DNA of 64,000 nucleotides from Vibrio tasmaniensis. Its GTDB lineage: Bacteria > Pseudomonadota > Gammaproteobacteria > Enterobacterales > Vibrionaceae. The notes beneath the pieces were generated by a model that was given only the letters and a program-made list of their open reading frames with translations, did no database searches and was not told the DNA's origin. Shown here piece by piece: positions 34,572-47,100 of this stretch (positions within the stretch are counted from its first letter, which is position 1; each line of letters opens with the position of its first letter). The position numbers were made by a program, and so were the translations under genes. Where the stretch lies: NCBI RefSeq assembly GCF_024347635.1, contig NZ_AP025510.1:1674001-1738000 (forward strand). The letters are read 5' to 3'.

Positions 34572-34901
34572 ATGTTTGAATATAACGGCAAGCAAATCGA
34601 AACCGACGCTCAAGGTTATCTGTTGGATTACACTCAATGGGAAGAAGGTATGATTGAAATTCTTGCTCAAGATGAGGAAATTGAACTTACTGATGCACAC
34701 TTAGAAGTCGTACATTTTGTAAGGAGCTTTTACGAAGAATTCAAGACATCTCCAGCCGTTCGCATGCTTGTTAAAGCGATGGAGAAAGCGCACGGCCCTG
34801 AGAAAGGTAACAGCAAATACCTCTTCAAATTATTCAAGAAAGGTCCAGCAAAACAAGCAACCAAACTCGCCGGTTTACCTAAACCAGCAAAATGCTTGTA
34901 G
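34572..34901 (+). CDS. tusE: Sulfur relay protein TusE (DsrC family)
   Basis: A 109-residue carrier that accepts sulfur from TusBCD and passes it to MnmA for 2-thiolation of tRNA wobble uridine. The fold-specific [17 protein letters not shown] and the penultimate, essential Cys108 (PAKCL) are present. The ATG at 34572 gives exactly the E. coli TusE length; the frame opens six codons earlier at a TTG. Confidence 0.95.
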   Translation: MFEYNGKQIETDAQGYLLDYTQWEEGMIEILAQDEEIELTDAHLEVVHFVRSFYEEFKTSPAVRMLVKAMEKAHGPEKGNSKYLFKLFKKGPAKQATKLAGLPKPAKCL

Positions 34902-34959
34902 AACTAAAATAGCGCTAGGTTGCTCTCAAGGTAAAAAGGTCAATACTGTAGTGCCATAA

Positions 34960-35250
34960 CTACAGTATTTTAAACTCACCTACACCTACGTCTTGCCGCA
35001 GATCACTATCTATAACTTGATGCATCACTACCTTGCTTACTGTTGCGCTAGAAGGGCCAATATGAAGCCAAGCGTGTAGCTTCTCCAATTGCCGCTCCTC
35101 TCCAACAGCTAACACTTCAACTCGACCATCATTTAGGTTCTTTGCATAGCCTGAAATGCCTAAAGCTTGCGCCTGTCGACTAGTGTGATAACGAAATCCG
35201 ACACACTGAACTACGCCTGACACGACAAAAATATACTGTAGAGTATCCAT
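34960..35250 (-). CDS. acyP: Acylphosphatase
   Basis: A 96-residue protein that hydrolyses acyl phosphates. The signature [11 protein letters not shown] holds the catalytic Arg20, and the catalytic Asn38 is in [13 protein letters not shown]. The usual Arg near the phosphate loop entrance is replaced (VSGVVQC), a modest deviation. It is convergent with tusE, with about 60 bp between. Confidence 0.93.
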   Translation of the reverse strand: MDTLQYIFVVSGVVQCVGFRYHTSRQAQALGISGYAKNLNDGRVEVLAVGEERQLEKLHAWLHIGPSSATVSKVVMHQVIDSDLRQDVGVGEFKIL

Positions 35251-35338
35251 AACGTTGCCTCATAAATTATATGGATGATATAGTTGCGATTCTATTCATT
35301 CACCATTTATTGGTGGGCTTACTTCGAGTATTACAATT

Positions 35339-36742
35339 ATGAAAGAAATCCCGTTTCGTTGGATTGACAAATATCTCATTCACCTAAAAATCCAAGAAAA
35401 GTTCTATCTACTATTCTTATTACCTCTTATCGCCCTGGTTATACTGACTCTAGTTTTAGATAGCGCCGCGGACTCTTTACTTGCCCACCTTTACCAGGAT
35501 GAATTGCACCTGATGAAAGGGCTGATTGAAGCTGGACAACTCACTAAAGATCAGGTGTCTCAACTCATTAGTAATTCTGAAACCATCTCTTTGGGATATG
35601 GTGCAGGATCTGTTTCTGTCATGAATGGAGCCTTCAGTTTAGTCGCAAGCCATGAACAAAATCTTTGGTCAGCTCTTTCTACGACTCAGATTTCGATTAT
35701 TGCAGTAACTCTAACGCTTATCGCTCTGGGTGTTTACTACATCATGACTTTCATCGGTGGTGCTATGTTCTCAATGAACAAAGCACTCAGCACACTTGCG
35801 AGTGGCGATTTAACTTGTCGTATGAACTACTTTTTAGTTCGCGATGAGTTCAGTGAAATTGCTATTACTATCGATAAGGTAGCGGAGCGTGAACAGAACA
35901 TGGTTCTCTCAATCCAAGAGTCTGTTGCACTCATGCAGCAGATCAGTTCGGATTTAAACCAATCAACGCAACAGAGTTCAAATATCTCTAGTAATCAACA
36001 AGAGCATTTGAATAGCCTTGCGAGCGCAACTGAACAAATGGCAGCAACGATTCGCGAAGTCGCTACCCTTGCCCATGAGTCAAGCACTCAAACGATGGAC
36101 GCTCGCGGTGTCGCGCAAAGTGGTCAAGTTAAGGTTTCTAATACTTTGGAATCGATCTCTAGCTTGTCCCAAGAGATTCAATCGGCTTCGCAAGCAGTAG
36201 AAGAACTCGATGCTAATGCGGCGCAGATCGATGAAGTAGTCGCAACTATCAATGGTATCTCTGAACAAACTAACCTGTTAGCGCTAAACGCTGCGATTGA
36301 AGCTGCTCGAGCTGGAGAGCAAGGCCGCGGTTTTGCAGTTGTTGCTGATGAAGTTCGCGCCCTTGCCGGACGAACTCAACAAGCGACAGTTGAAATTCAG
36401 AGCATGATCGAGTCATTACAGCGTAACAGTCAATCGTTAACAAAACTGATGGAAGTGACAGTAAACAATGCCAATGAAGGCCAAACACTGATGTCGGAAG
36501 TGAACGTTGAGATCGGTTCTTTAGCTGAGAAAAACCAGTCTATTTCTGATAGTAGTACGCAAATTGCTACTGCTGCAGAAGAGCAAGGTGTCGTTGCGGA
36601 TAACATTGCACAAAGTGTTGAAGAGATTCGTCATCAATCAGACGGCATCTGCGAGATGATCAGTAAGAGTAACTCTAACGTTGACCAACTTCGTAAGCAG
36701 AGCGATACGATGGAAGGTTTGCTGACAGGTCTTAAAGCTTAA
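35339..36742 (+). CDS. Methyl-accepting chemotaxis protein
   Basis: A 467-residue membrane chemoreceptor. The first membrane helix is at about residues 18-40, followed by an unusually short periplasmic loop of roughly 65 residues, a second helix at about 108-130, a HAMP region (about 130-185) and the cytoplasmic signalling domain. Its hairpin tip, [34 protein letters not shown] in part, spans about residues 305-342 and contacts CheA/CheW. With so small a periplasmic part, it may sense membrane state or a partner protein instead of a soluble ligand (inference). No CheR-docking pentapeptide at the C-terminus. Confidence 0.93.
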   Translation: MKEIPFRWIDKYLIHLKIQEKFYLLFLLPLIALVILTLVLDSAADSLLAHLYQDELHLMKGLIEAGQLTKDQVSQLISNSETISLGYGAGSVSVMNGAFSLVASHEQNLWSALSTTQISIIAVTLTLIALGVYYIMTFIGGAMFSMNKALSTLASGDLTCRMNYFLVRDEFSEIAITIDKVAEREQNMVLSIQESVALMQQISSDLNQSTQQSSNISSNQQEHLNSLASATEQMAATIREVATLAHESSTQTMDARGVAQSGQVKVSNTLESISSLSQEIQSASQAVEELDANAAQIDEVVATINGISEQTNLLALNAAIEAARAGEQGRGFAVVADEVRALAGRTQQATVEIQSMIESLQRNSQSLTKLMEVTVNNANEGQTLMSEVNVEIGSLAEKNQSISDSSTQIATAAEEQGVVADNIAQSVEEIRHQSDGICEMISKSNSNVDQLRKQSDTMEGLLTGLKA

Positions 36743-36779
36743 TACTGACATCTAGCCACCATCTAATGATTGTTCAATA

Positions 36780-36804
36780 CAAGGGCTGCTTTTGCAGCCC
36801 TTTC
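36780..36804 (+). terminator. Intrinsic terminator of the chemoreceptor gene
   Basis: AAGGGCTGC / GCAGCCCTT stem with a TTTT loop and a short T-rich tail. Confidence 0.8.
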
Positions 36805-36871
36805 TTATTTGCTTTTCCCTTGTACTTCCCCGACAATACCCCTCCTTCAAATTCAACAAACAGAGTAAATT

Positions 36872-38065
36872 ATGACTCCTTCAATTCATCTAGCTAAGGG
36901 CCGTGACAAATCACTACGCCGCAAACACCCATGGGTATTTTCACGCGGTATCGATAAAGTCGAAGGCGAGCCACAATCAGGTGAAACTGTAGACGTATAC
37001 GCTCAAAATGGTCAGTGGCTCGCAAAAGCGGCTTACTCGCCGGAATCTCAAATTCGAGCTCGTGTTTGGACATTTGAAAAAGAAGAGATCAACAAAGCAT
37101 TCTTCGTAAAACGAATTCAAGACGCGCAATCTTTGCGTGAAGATATCATTGAACGTGATGGCCTAACTGGCTACCGTCTTACTGCAGCAGAGTCAGATGG
37201 CCTTCCAGGTATCACCATCGACAAATATCAAAATTTCCTAGTATGTCAATTACTTAGCGCCGGTGCTGAATTTAACAAGAGCGTATTAGTTGAAGCTTTG
37301 ATTGAATGCTTCCCAGACTGCAACATTTACGAGCGTTCTGACGTAGCAGTTCGTAAAAAAGAAGGCCTAGAACAAGTTGTTGGCGTACTTCACGGTGAAG
37401 AGCCACCTAAATCAGTGGTAATTGAAGAGAACGGCGTCAAAATCAGCGTAAACATCATGGAAGGCCACAAAACTGGCTTCTACATGGACCAACGTGATAG
37501 CCGTAAAGAGTCAATGAAGTATGTTAAAGGCAAAGATGTGCTTAACTGTTTCTCATACACTGGCGGCTTTGGTCTTTACGCGCTTAAAGGCGACGCAAAA
37601 CGCGTAATCAACGCAGACGTATCTCAACTTGCTCTAGATACAGCTAAATTCAACGCTGAACTCAATGAATTTGATATCTCGAAAAAGCGTGCTGTATTCC
37701 TAAACGCAGACGTATTCAAACTGCTTCGAGAGTACCGAGACCAAGGCACTAAGTTTGATGTCGTTATCATGGATCCACCAAAGTTCGTTTCAAGCAAAAA
37801 CAACCTAACATCAGGTGCTAACGGCTACAAAGATGTAAACATGCTTGCAATGCAAATCCTAAATCCTGGTGGCACTCTACTCACCTACTCTTGCTCTGGC
37901 TTGATGGGCACTGATTTATTCCAAAAAATCATCGCTGACGCTGCTCTAGACGCTGGCAGAACAGTAAAATTTGTCGAGCGCTTCGAGCAAGCCGCTGACC
38001 ACCTAACAGATACAGCGTACCCAGAAGGCTTCTACCTAAAAGGCTTCGCTTGTAAAGTGTTGTAA
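36872..38065 (+). CDS. rlmI: 23S rRNA (cytosine(1962)-C5)-methyltransferase RlmI
   Basis: A 397-residue SAM-dependent enzyme modifying 23S rRNA C1962. An N-terminal PUA domain (about 1-75: [21 protein letters not shown]), an EEHEE linker and a Rossmann methyltransferase domain follow. SAM motif: [11 protein letters not shown]; motif [11 protein letters not shown]; catalytic Cys in YSCSGLM. Monocistronic, convergent with the giant adhesin gene. Confidence 0.96.
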   Translation: MTPSIHLAKGRDKSLRRKHPWVFSRGIDKVEGEPQSGETVDVYAQNGQWLAKAAYSPESQIRARVWTFEKEEINKAFFVKRIQDAQSLREDIIERDGLTGYRLTAAESDGLPGITIDKYQNFLVCQLLSAGAEFNKSVLVEALIECFPDCNIYERSDVAVRKKEGLEQVVGVLHGEEPPKSVVIEENGVKISVNIMEGHKTGFYMDQRDSRKESMKYVKGKDVLNCFSYTGGFGLYALKGDAKRVINADVSQLALDTAKFNAELNEFDISKKRAVFLNADVFKLLREYRDQGTKFDVVIMDPPKFVSSKNNLTSGANGYKDVNMLAMQILNPGGTLLTYSCSGLMGTDLFQKIIADAALDAGRTVKFVERFEQAADHLTDTAYPEGFYLKGFACKVL

Positions 38066-38130
38066 CTGTAGGGTGTTGCAACCTCAACGTAAGGTCTCTT
38101 AAGCGCAATTACTTTACTAGATTAAGATAT

Positions 38131-38157
38131 AAAAAAGGGCCTTTCGGCCCTTTTTGT
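38131..38157. terminator. Bidirectional terminator shared by rlmI and the adhesin gene
   Basis: AAAAAGGGCC / GGCCCTTTTT stem with a TTTC loop, A and T runs on both sides, touching the adhesin stop codon. Confidence 0.9.
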
Positions 38158-41100
38158 TTAGTTGCTTGTTGTGTCGTATATCTTCAGTAAATCACTTAGA
38201 ATTGCACTCTCAGATAGCCCTGCGTACTGGCCAGCAGCTCCTTCAAGAACAATTTGTTGACTATTCTCACCAGCCGAAGTCCCTGCCTCAGAGATCGTAA
38301 CGGTTAAATCACCATTACTCTCGACAACATCAATTTGATTGTTTTTTAGTAAACTATCAACAGTATCATTCGCACCTGTGTGAAGTAGTTCTGATAAATC
38401 AATCTTATCCTGCCCCTTTGTAAAGTCAGTAATAATATCTCTTTCACCATCTCTAATATCGTTCTGAGAACTAGCCTTATCCTGATCTACAAACTTAAAG
38501 ATGTCGTCATCACTGCCGCCAGTTAATATATCGTTACCAAGACCACCGATAAGAATATCATCACCAGATCCACCTTTAAGTGTATCGTTGCCAGTACCAC
38601 CTCGGAGGCCATCATTACCTTGTCCACCATCTAGGTAGTCATTACCAGCACTACCGAAAATGACATCAATACCTTTTTCACCGTAAACGTAATCATTGCC
38701 AGCACCACTATGAGCAATATCTAAATAAGCGTTACTTTGACTCGGCATAGAGTTATTAAAGGCAGCACCTTCACCATTGCTGTTTGATGCTAACAAGCTA
38801 CTGTCTGAACCGTTAGTAAATGATTCTAATGTTGCTTGAGCGTTAGCCTGCTTAGATGCAATATCGCCCGCTTCATCCAGCTTTGAATGACTGTCACCAA
38901 GCCAAATGATATCGTCGCCCTTTCCAAGGTGTACATGATCTCCTCCAGCGCCAACATTTACTTTAAATCCATTAGCCACTTCTGATTTCGTGAAATACTC
39001 TGTTGTTGAATCCGTTCCAACAGAGCTCCATTGGAGCTTAGCATTACCATTTTGATGATGGTATAACTTAAGAGTATCGACCGCATCACCTGGTGCACTA
39101 ATATCTAAACCGGATTTACTAGCAGGAACATTAAACACCAACTTATTACTACTAGTATCACCATCACCGTCTTTCAGTGTGTAATCAAAATTAAGTGTTG
39201 AAGGCTTATCTTGGGGTTTACCACTAAACTCATACGCTCCGGTGTCAAGGTCAATTACGAATGCGAACTTACCATCGACGGTTATGGTTAATTTGTTCGT
39301 TGCTTCATCCTTAGAGTAGCTTATATTCGAAGGCATAGTTCCCGACGTTGAGATAGTCGAACCATTAAAGTTAAATGAACCAGTTCCAAATTTGATCTGA
39401 CTTACGTAACCACCATCTGCTCCAAAACCAGAAACAGAACCAGAACCGCTATCTGAGATTGAACCTGTTACGTTTTGTACGATTGAATGAATAAGTGCAT
39501 CACTCAGCTGAGATTCATCATCAATAAACTCTGCGTTTTTATCTTTGGGACCTGTGCCATCATATGCAACTTTGTTTATCTGACCTTTACTACTATCTAA
39601 ATCAATGCCAACCGCATGAGCGGTAATTTTGTTAGCGGTTAAGTGTTGCTTCCAAGCTGACTCTTCACCATCACCGATCTTATGATGTTTGTGAGTTGCG
39701 CCATCACTAATGAAATAACTGACATTATTTGCGTTAGATACACGCAAGTGAGAGTCCGTGTTCCAAGAATTCTTAGCACCATCTATAGCATTGTCGTAAG
39801 CAGTACCTCCATCGGCCTGTAGTGCGTTGATATAACTCTTCACTTCATCGACAGTCATCCAAGCTTTGTTATTATGCTCAACCAGAGAAACGTTATAGTT
39901 GAATGTTATAAGCTGAACACGGACATTATCTGATGCTCCTGAATATTGACTAAGCATTTGCAATACAGACGCTTTCAGAACATCGAGACGATCTCCTTTC
40001 ATTGATCCAGAAACATCCAAAATAAGCTGAACATTAGTACCAACAGTATGAATTTGAGTATCGACCTCTACATATTTAGCGACAGGCTGATCATCTTCGA
40101 TTGAAACTGAAATCTTACCAGTACTAGATAGCCCTGAAGTATCTTTAGCAATCACAGGAATATTAATCGATAACTTGTCCTCGCCATTAGTGTCAGGGTG
40201 ATCAATAGGAGCTTTAAGTTGTACCGTATAATGTCCATTACTATTTAAAGTCGCTTCGATTACAGGCTTACCGTTCGCCTTACCAATCAATGCATGGCCA
40301 TTGTCAGAAACACTCCAAGTAACAATGTGCCCTTCAGATGTCAAAGGTTGGCCAGTTGATGTTGTTACTGTAATAGAACTTGATTCACTAAATACAGTAT
40401 CAGACCAGTTACCATTAGCATCGGTAATAGACACATTGCCTTGAACAGAATGCCCATCAGTAGAATCGCTTGGCAGACCTACAGTATCAGTAATACCCGC
40501 ACCAAGACCTTCTTCAGATACACTAACTGATTGATTCCTAATTACTGGTGCAACTTCGTTGTCGCGTATCGAGCCAGTACCAGTGTCGCTACCAATAGTA
40601 ATTGTGTATTTTTCGATATCTTCGACTAACACATCATCATCAGTTGGAATCTTAACAACAAAGGAAGATATACCTCTAGGCACGATAATCGATGTTCCAT
40701 CGGCACTTAATCTAACGCCATTAGTAAATGAAATGTCTGATTTTCTAATATCGTTGCTGTCAGGGAAGTTAAATGAATAACTCACATCTAAAGCTGATGG
40801 GGTAACGCTTACGCCATACTCTAATATTCCACCTTCTACCACATCTGACGCATCACTCACTCTTATAGACTCGGTTATAGTACCTGTTACTGATACACCA
40901 AGCTGGCCACTATTAATGATTACATCTTTACTAACATCAGTTGAAGATTGGAAAGGAACTTCACTTAACTTAATTCCGAAATTTTCCGATGCTTCAAAGC
41001 GGTTATCATTTACTGTATCTACATTAACTTTGAAATCCGTAACTTTAGCAGGAAGCGTGAATGTGCCATCCACTTCATTAACCGAAATAGTCTTAATCGC

Positions 41101-44100
41101 TCCGTTAGAAATATAAGTGACTGTAACCCCAGCAAAGGGTTTACTACTGTCTACGGCTAAGTCCGCAAGGTTTGCCTTACCAGATCCGTTAGAAAATTCA
41201 AACTCAACTTTCATCTTAATTGACGCTTCAGAAACCTTCGTCAGATGCCCGTCAAATACAGCAGTGCTTCCTTCATCAACAGTATCAGCATTCGTTAACT
41301 TGAGCGTAGGGTTGTCTTTACTGTCAAGTTTAATTGTACCTTGCCCCTTAAGATCAGAGTTCGCTTCATCAATACTTGATGCTCCACCTACTTCAGACTT
41401 GGTACCTACAATGTGTAGACCAAAACGTTCAGTCCATTCGAATTTATCGTCTTGCTCGGTTTGCACCGTTACACGAAGTTCGGTAATACCTGCTGGGATT
41501 ACTACATAACCATCACTTGTAATAGTTGCATCATGAAATTTACCGTCAGTACCTTTATATTGGTAAGTTAGGCTGTTTGGATCGATATCATCCGACTCAG
41601 TATCGTAAATATCACGTTTTCCACTAGGGCGACTTGAATCAGAAACTTCAAATTTAGTAAGGGCTTCAAACTTAACATACTGTTTTTCTGATGATTCTTG
41701 GTTCAACGTAACCTTAAACTCAGCAACTTCACCCTCGTTCACAGATACAGCATCGTGGACTGTTATTTTGTCAATAAACTCTGTTTCATTGATCGTGACT
41801 GTCGCTGTTGCTGTATCTGTTCCATCAGTGACTGTATAAGTAAATGTTGGTGGCGTTGCTAATGGATCTTTGCCATTTTGCTCGTAACTAAAGTTACCAT
41901 GTGCATCAACTGTTAAAACACCATTCCCTACCACAACATTTGCTTTTCCGTTTGAATCAAAGACTAAATTTTGCTCGTTAATTTGAGTAACAGTTAAGGT
42001 ATCGCCTTCAAAATCACTATCCACCCCCTTACCAGTATCATCAGTAATAAAGTTGCCTGTTACTGTTGAGCCTTCAACAACGGTGTAGCTATCGTTAGTA
42101 ACAATTGGAGCTTCGTTCGTACCCGTGATCGTCACCGTCACTGTCTCTGTGTCTGAGCCGTTGTGGTTGTCCGTCACCGTCACATCATACGTTAAGGTTA
42201 CAGTCTCTCCCTGAGCTAAGAAGTCCACCGCACTGTTGCCTATCGTGTAATCCCAACCGCTGTTGCTCACGCTGAAACCAGCTTGCAATGCCGCGGTTTG
42301 TGCCGACGTTAAACTGCCGCCACTCCATACTGTCGAGGCTGCGCTTTCTGTCACGGCGTGCGTATCTGACGTATCCACGTCAGTGAACGACAGTGCCCCG
42401 CTGTCGGTTAGCTTAGTGCCTTCCGTCAACGTGCCTTCGGTCTCGACCGTCAAGACTGGCGCGTCATTGGTGCCGGTGATCGTCACCGTCACTGTCTCTG
42501 TGTCTGAGCCGTTGTGGTTGTCCGTCACCGTCACATCATACGTTAAGGTTACAGTCTCTCCCTGAGCTAAGAAGTCCACCGCACTGTTGCCTATCGTGTA
42601 ATCCCAACCGCTGTTGCTCACGCTGAAACCAGCTTGCAATGCCGCGGTTTGTGCCGACGTTAAACTGCCGCCACTCCATACTGTCGTGGCTGCGCTTTCT
42701 GTCACGGTGTGCGTATCTGACGTATCCACGTCAGTGAACGACAGTGCCCCGCTGTCGGTTAGCTTAGTGCCTTCCGTCAACGTGCCTTCGGTCTCGACCG
42801 TCAAGACTGGCGCGTCATTGGTGCCGGTGATCGTCACCGTCACTGTCTCTGTGTCTGAGCCGTTGTGGTTGTCCGTCACCGTCACATCATACGTTAAGGT
42901 TACAGTCTCTCCCTGAGCTAAGAAGTCCACCGCACTGTTGCCTATCGTGTAATCCCAACCGCTGTTGCTCACGCTGAAACCAGCTTGCAATGCCGCGGTT
43001 TGTGCCGACGTTAAACTGCCGCCACTCCATACTGTCGTGGCTGCGCTTTCTGTCACGGTGTGCGTATCTGACGTATCCACGTCAGTGAACGACAGTGCCC
43101 CGCTGTCGGTTAGCTTAGTGCCTTCCGTCAACGTGCCTTCGGTCTCGACCGTCAAGACTGGCGCGTCATTGGTGCCGGTGATCGTCACCGTCACTGTCTC
43201 TGTGTCTGAGCCGTTGTGGTTGTCCGTCACCGTCACATCATACGTTAAGGTTACAGTCTCTCCCTGAGCTAAGAAGTCCACCGCACTGTTGCCTATCGTG
43301 TAATCCCAACCGCTGTTGCTCACGCTGAAACCAGCTTGCAATGCCGCGGTTTGTGCCGACGTTAAACTGCCGCCACTCCATACTGTCGTGGCTGCGCTTT
43401 CTGTCACGGCGTGCGTATCTGACGTATCCACGTCAGTGAACGACAGTGCGCCGCTGTCGGTTAGCTTAGTGCCTTCCGTCAACGTGCCTTCGGTCTCGAC
43501 CGTCAAGACTGGCGCGTCATTGGTGCCGGTGATCGTCACCGTCACTGTCTCTGTGTCTGAGCCGTTGTGGTTGTCCGTCACCGTCACATCATACGTTAAG
43601 GTTACAGTCTCTCCCTGAGCTAAGAAGTCCACCGCACTGTTGCCTATCGTGTAATCCCAACCGCTGTTGCTCACGCTGAAACCAGCTTGCAATGCCGCGG
43701 TTTGTGCCGACGTTAAACTGCCGCCACTCCATACTGTCGTGGCTGCGCTTTCTGTCACGGCGTGCGTATCTGACGTATCCACGTCAGTGAACGACAGTGC
43801 CCCGCTGTCGGTTAGCTTAGTGCCTTCCGTCAACGTGCCTTCGGTCTCGACCGTCAAGACTGGCGCGTCATTGGTGCCGGTGATCGTCACCGTCACTGTC
43901 TCTGTGTCTGAGCCGTTGTGGTTGTCCGTCACCGTCACATCATACGTTAAGGTTACAGTCTCTCCCTGAGCTAAGAAGTCCACCGCACTGTTGCCTATCG
44001 TGTAATCCCAACCGCTGTTGCTCACGCTGAAACCAGCTTGCAATGCCGCGGTTTGTGCCGACGTTAAACTGCCGCCACTCCATACTGTCGTGGCTGCGCT

Positions 44101-47100
44101 TTCTGTCACGGTGTGCGTATCTGACGTATCCACGTCAGTGAACGACAGTGCCCCGCTGTCGGTTAGCTTAGTGCCTTCCGTCAACGTGCCTTCGGTCTCG
44201 ACCGTCAAGACTGGCGCGTCATTGGTGCCGGTGATCGTCACCGTCACTGTCTCTGTGTCTGAGCCGTTGTGGTTGTCCGTCACCGTCACATCATACGTTA
44301 AGGTTACAGTCTCTCCCTGAGCTAAGAAGTCCACCGCACTGTTGCCTATCGTGTAATCCCAACCGCTGTTGCTCACGCTGAAACCAGCTTGCAATGCCGC
44401 GGTTTGTGCCGACGTTAAACTGCCGCCACTCCATACTGTCGTGGCTGCGCTTTCTGTCACGGCGTGCGTATCTGACGTATCCACGTCAGTGAACGACAGT
44501 GCGCCGCTGTCGGTTAGCTTAGTGCCTTCCGTCAACGTGCCTTCGGTCTCGACCGTCAAGACTGGCGCGTCATTGGTGCCGGTGATCGTCACCGTCACTG
44601 TCTCTGTGTCTGAGCCGTTGTGGTTGTCCGTCACCGTCACATCATACGTTAAGGTTACAGTCTCTCCCTGAGCTAAGAAGTCCACCGCACTGTTGCCTAT
44701 CGTGTAATCCCAACCGCTGTTGCTCACGCTGAAACCAGCTTGCAATGCCGCGGTTTGTGCCGACGTTAAACTGCCGCCACTCCATACTGTCGAGGCTGCG
44801 CTTTCTGTCACGGTGTGCGTATCTGACGTATCCACGTCAGTGAACGACAGTGCCCCGCTGTCGGTTAGCTTAGTGCCTTCCGTCAACGTGCCTTCGGTCT
44901 CGACCGTCAAGACTGGCGCGTCATTGGTGCCGGTGATCGTCACCGTCACTGTCTCTGTGTCTGAGCCGTTGTGGTTGTCCGTCACCGTCACATCATACGT
45001 TAAGGTTACAGTCTCTCCCTGAGCTAAGAAGTCCACCGCACTGTTGCCTATCGTGTAATCCCAACCGCTGTTGCTCACGCTGAAACCAGCTTGCAATGCC
45101 GCGGTTTGTGCCGACGTTAAACTGCCGCCACTCCATACTGTCGAGGCTGCGCTTTCTGTCACGGCGTGCGTATCTGACGTATCCACGTCAGTGAACGACA
45201 GTGCCCCGCTGTCGGTTAGCTTAGTGCCTTCCGTCAACGTGCCTTCGGTCTCGACCGTCAAGACTGGCGCGTCATTGGTGCCGGTGATCGTCACCGTCAC
45301 TGTCTCTGTGTCTGAGCCGTTGTGGTTGTCCGTCACCGTCACATCATACGTTAAGGTTACAGTCTCTCCCTGAGCTAAGAAGTCCACCGCACTGTTGCCT
45401 ATCGTGTAATCCCAACCGCTGTTGCTCACGCTGAAACCAGCTTGCAATGCCGCGGTTTGTGCCGACGTTAAACTGCCGCCACTCCATACTGTCGTGGCTG
45501 CGCTTTCTGTCACGGCGTGCGTATCTGACGTATCCACGTCAGTGAACGACAGTGCCCCGCTGTCGGTTAGCTTAGTGCCTTCCGTCAACGTGCCTTCGGT
45601 CTCGACCGTCAAGACTGGCGCGTCATTGGTGCCGGTGATCGTCACCGTCACTGTCTCTGTGTCTGAGCCGTTGTGGTTGTCCGTCACCGTCACATCATAC
45701 GTTAAGGTTACAGTCTCTCCCTGAGCTAAGAAGTCCACCGCACTGTTGCCTATCGTGTAATCCCAACCGCTGTTGCTCACGCTGAAACCAGCTTGCAATG
45801 CCGCGGTTTGTGCCGACGTTAAACTGCCGCCACTCCATACTGTCGTGGCTGCGCTTTCTGTCACGGTGTGCGTATCTGACGTATCCACGTCAGTGAACGA
45901 CAGTGCCCCGCTGTCGGTTAGCTTAGTGCCTTCCGTCAACGTGCCTTCGGTCTCGACCGTCAAGACTGGCGCGTCATTGGTGCCGGTGATCGTCACCGTC
46001 ACTGTCTCTGTGTCTGAGCCGTTGTGGTTGTCCGTCACCGTCACATCATACGTTAAGGTTACAGTCTCTCCCTGAGCTAAGAAGTCCACCGCACTGTTGC
46101 CTATCGTGTAATCCCAACCGCTGTTGCTCACGCTGAAACCAGCTTGCAATGCCGCGGTTTGTGCCGACGTTAAACTGCCGCCACTCCATACTGTCGTGGC
46201 TGCGCTTTCTGTCACGGCGTGCGTATCTGACGTATCCACGTCAGTGAACGACAGTGCCCCGCTGTCGGTTAGCTTAGTGCCTTCCGTCAACGTGCCTTCG
46301 GTCTCGACCGTCAAGACTGGCGCGTCATTGGTGCCGGTGATCGTCACCGTCACTGTCTCTGTGTCTGAGCCGTTGTGGTTGTCCGTCACCGTCACATCAT
46401 ACGTTAAGGTTACAGTCTCTCCCTGAGCTAAGAAGTCCACCGCACTGTTGCCTATCGTGTAATCCCAACCGCTGTTGCTCACGCTGAAACCAGCTTGCAA
46501 TGCCGCGGTTTGTGCCGACGTTAAACTGCCGCCACTCCATACTGTCGTGGCTGCGCTTTCTGTCACGGCGTGCGTATCTGACGTATCCACGTCAGTGAAC
46601 GACAGTGCCCCGCTGTCGGTTAGCTTAGTGCCTTCCGTCAACGTGCCTTCGGTCTCGACCGTCAAGACTGGCGCATCATTGGTGCCGGTGATCGTCACCG
46701 TCACTGTCTCTGTGTCTGAGCCGTTGTGGTTGTCCGTCACCGTCACATCATACGTTAAGGTTACAGTCTCTCCCTGAGCTAAGAAGTCCACCGCACTGTT
46801 GCCTATCGTGTAATCCCAACCGCTGTTGCTCACGCTGAAACCAGCTTGCAATGCCGCGGTTTGTGCCGACGTTAAACTGCCGCCACTCCATACTGTCGTG
46901 GCTGCGCTTTCTGTCACGGCGTGCGTATCTGACGTATCCACGTCAGTGAACGACAGTGCGCCGCTGTCGGTTAGCTTAGTGCCTTCCGTCAACGTGCCTT
47001 CGGTCTCGACCGTCAAGACTGGCGCATCATTGGTGCCGGTGATCGTCACCGTCACTGTCTCTGTGTCTGAGCCGTTGTGGTTGTCCGTCACCGTCACATC

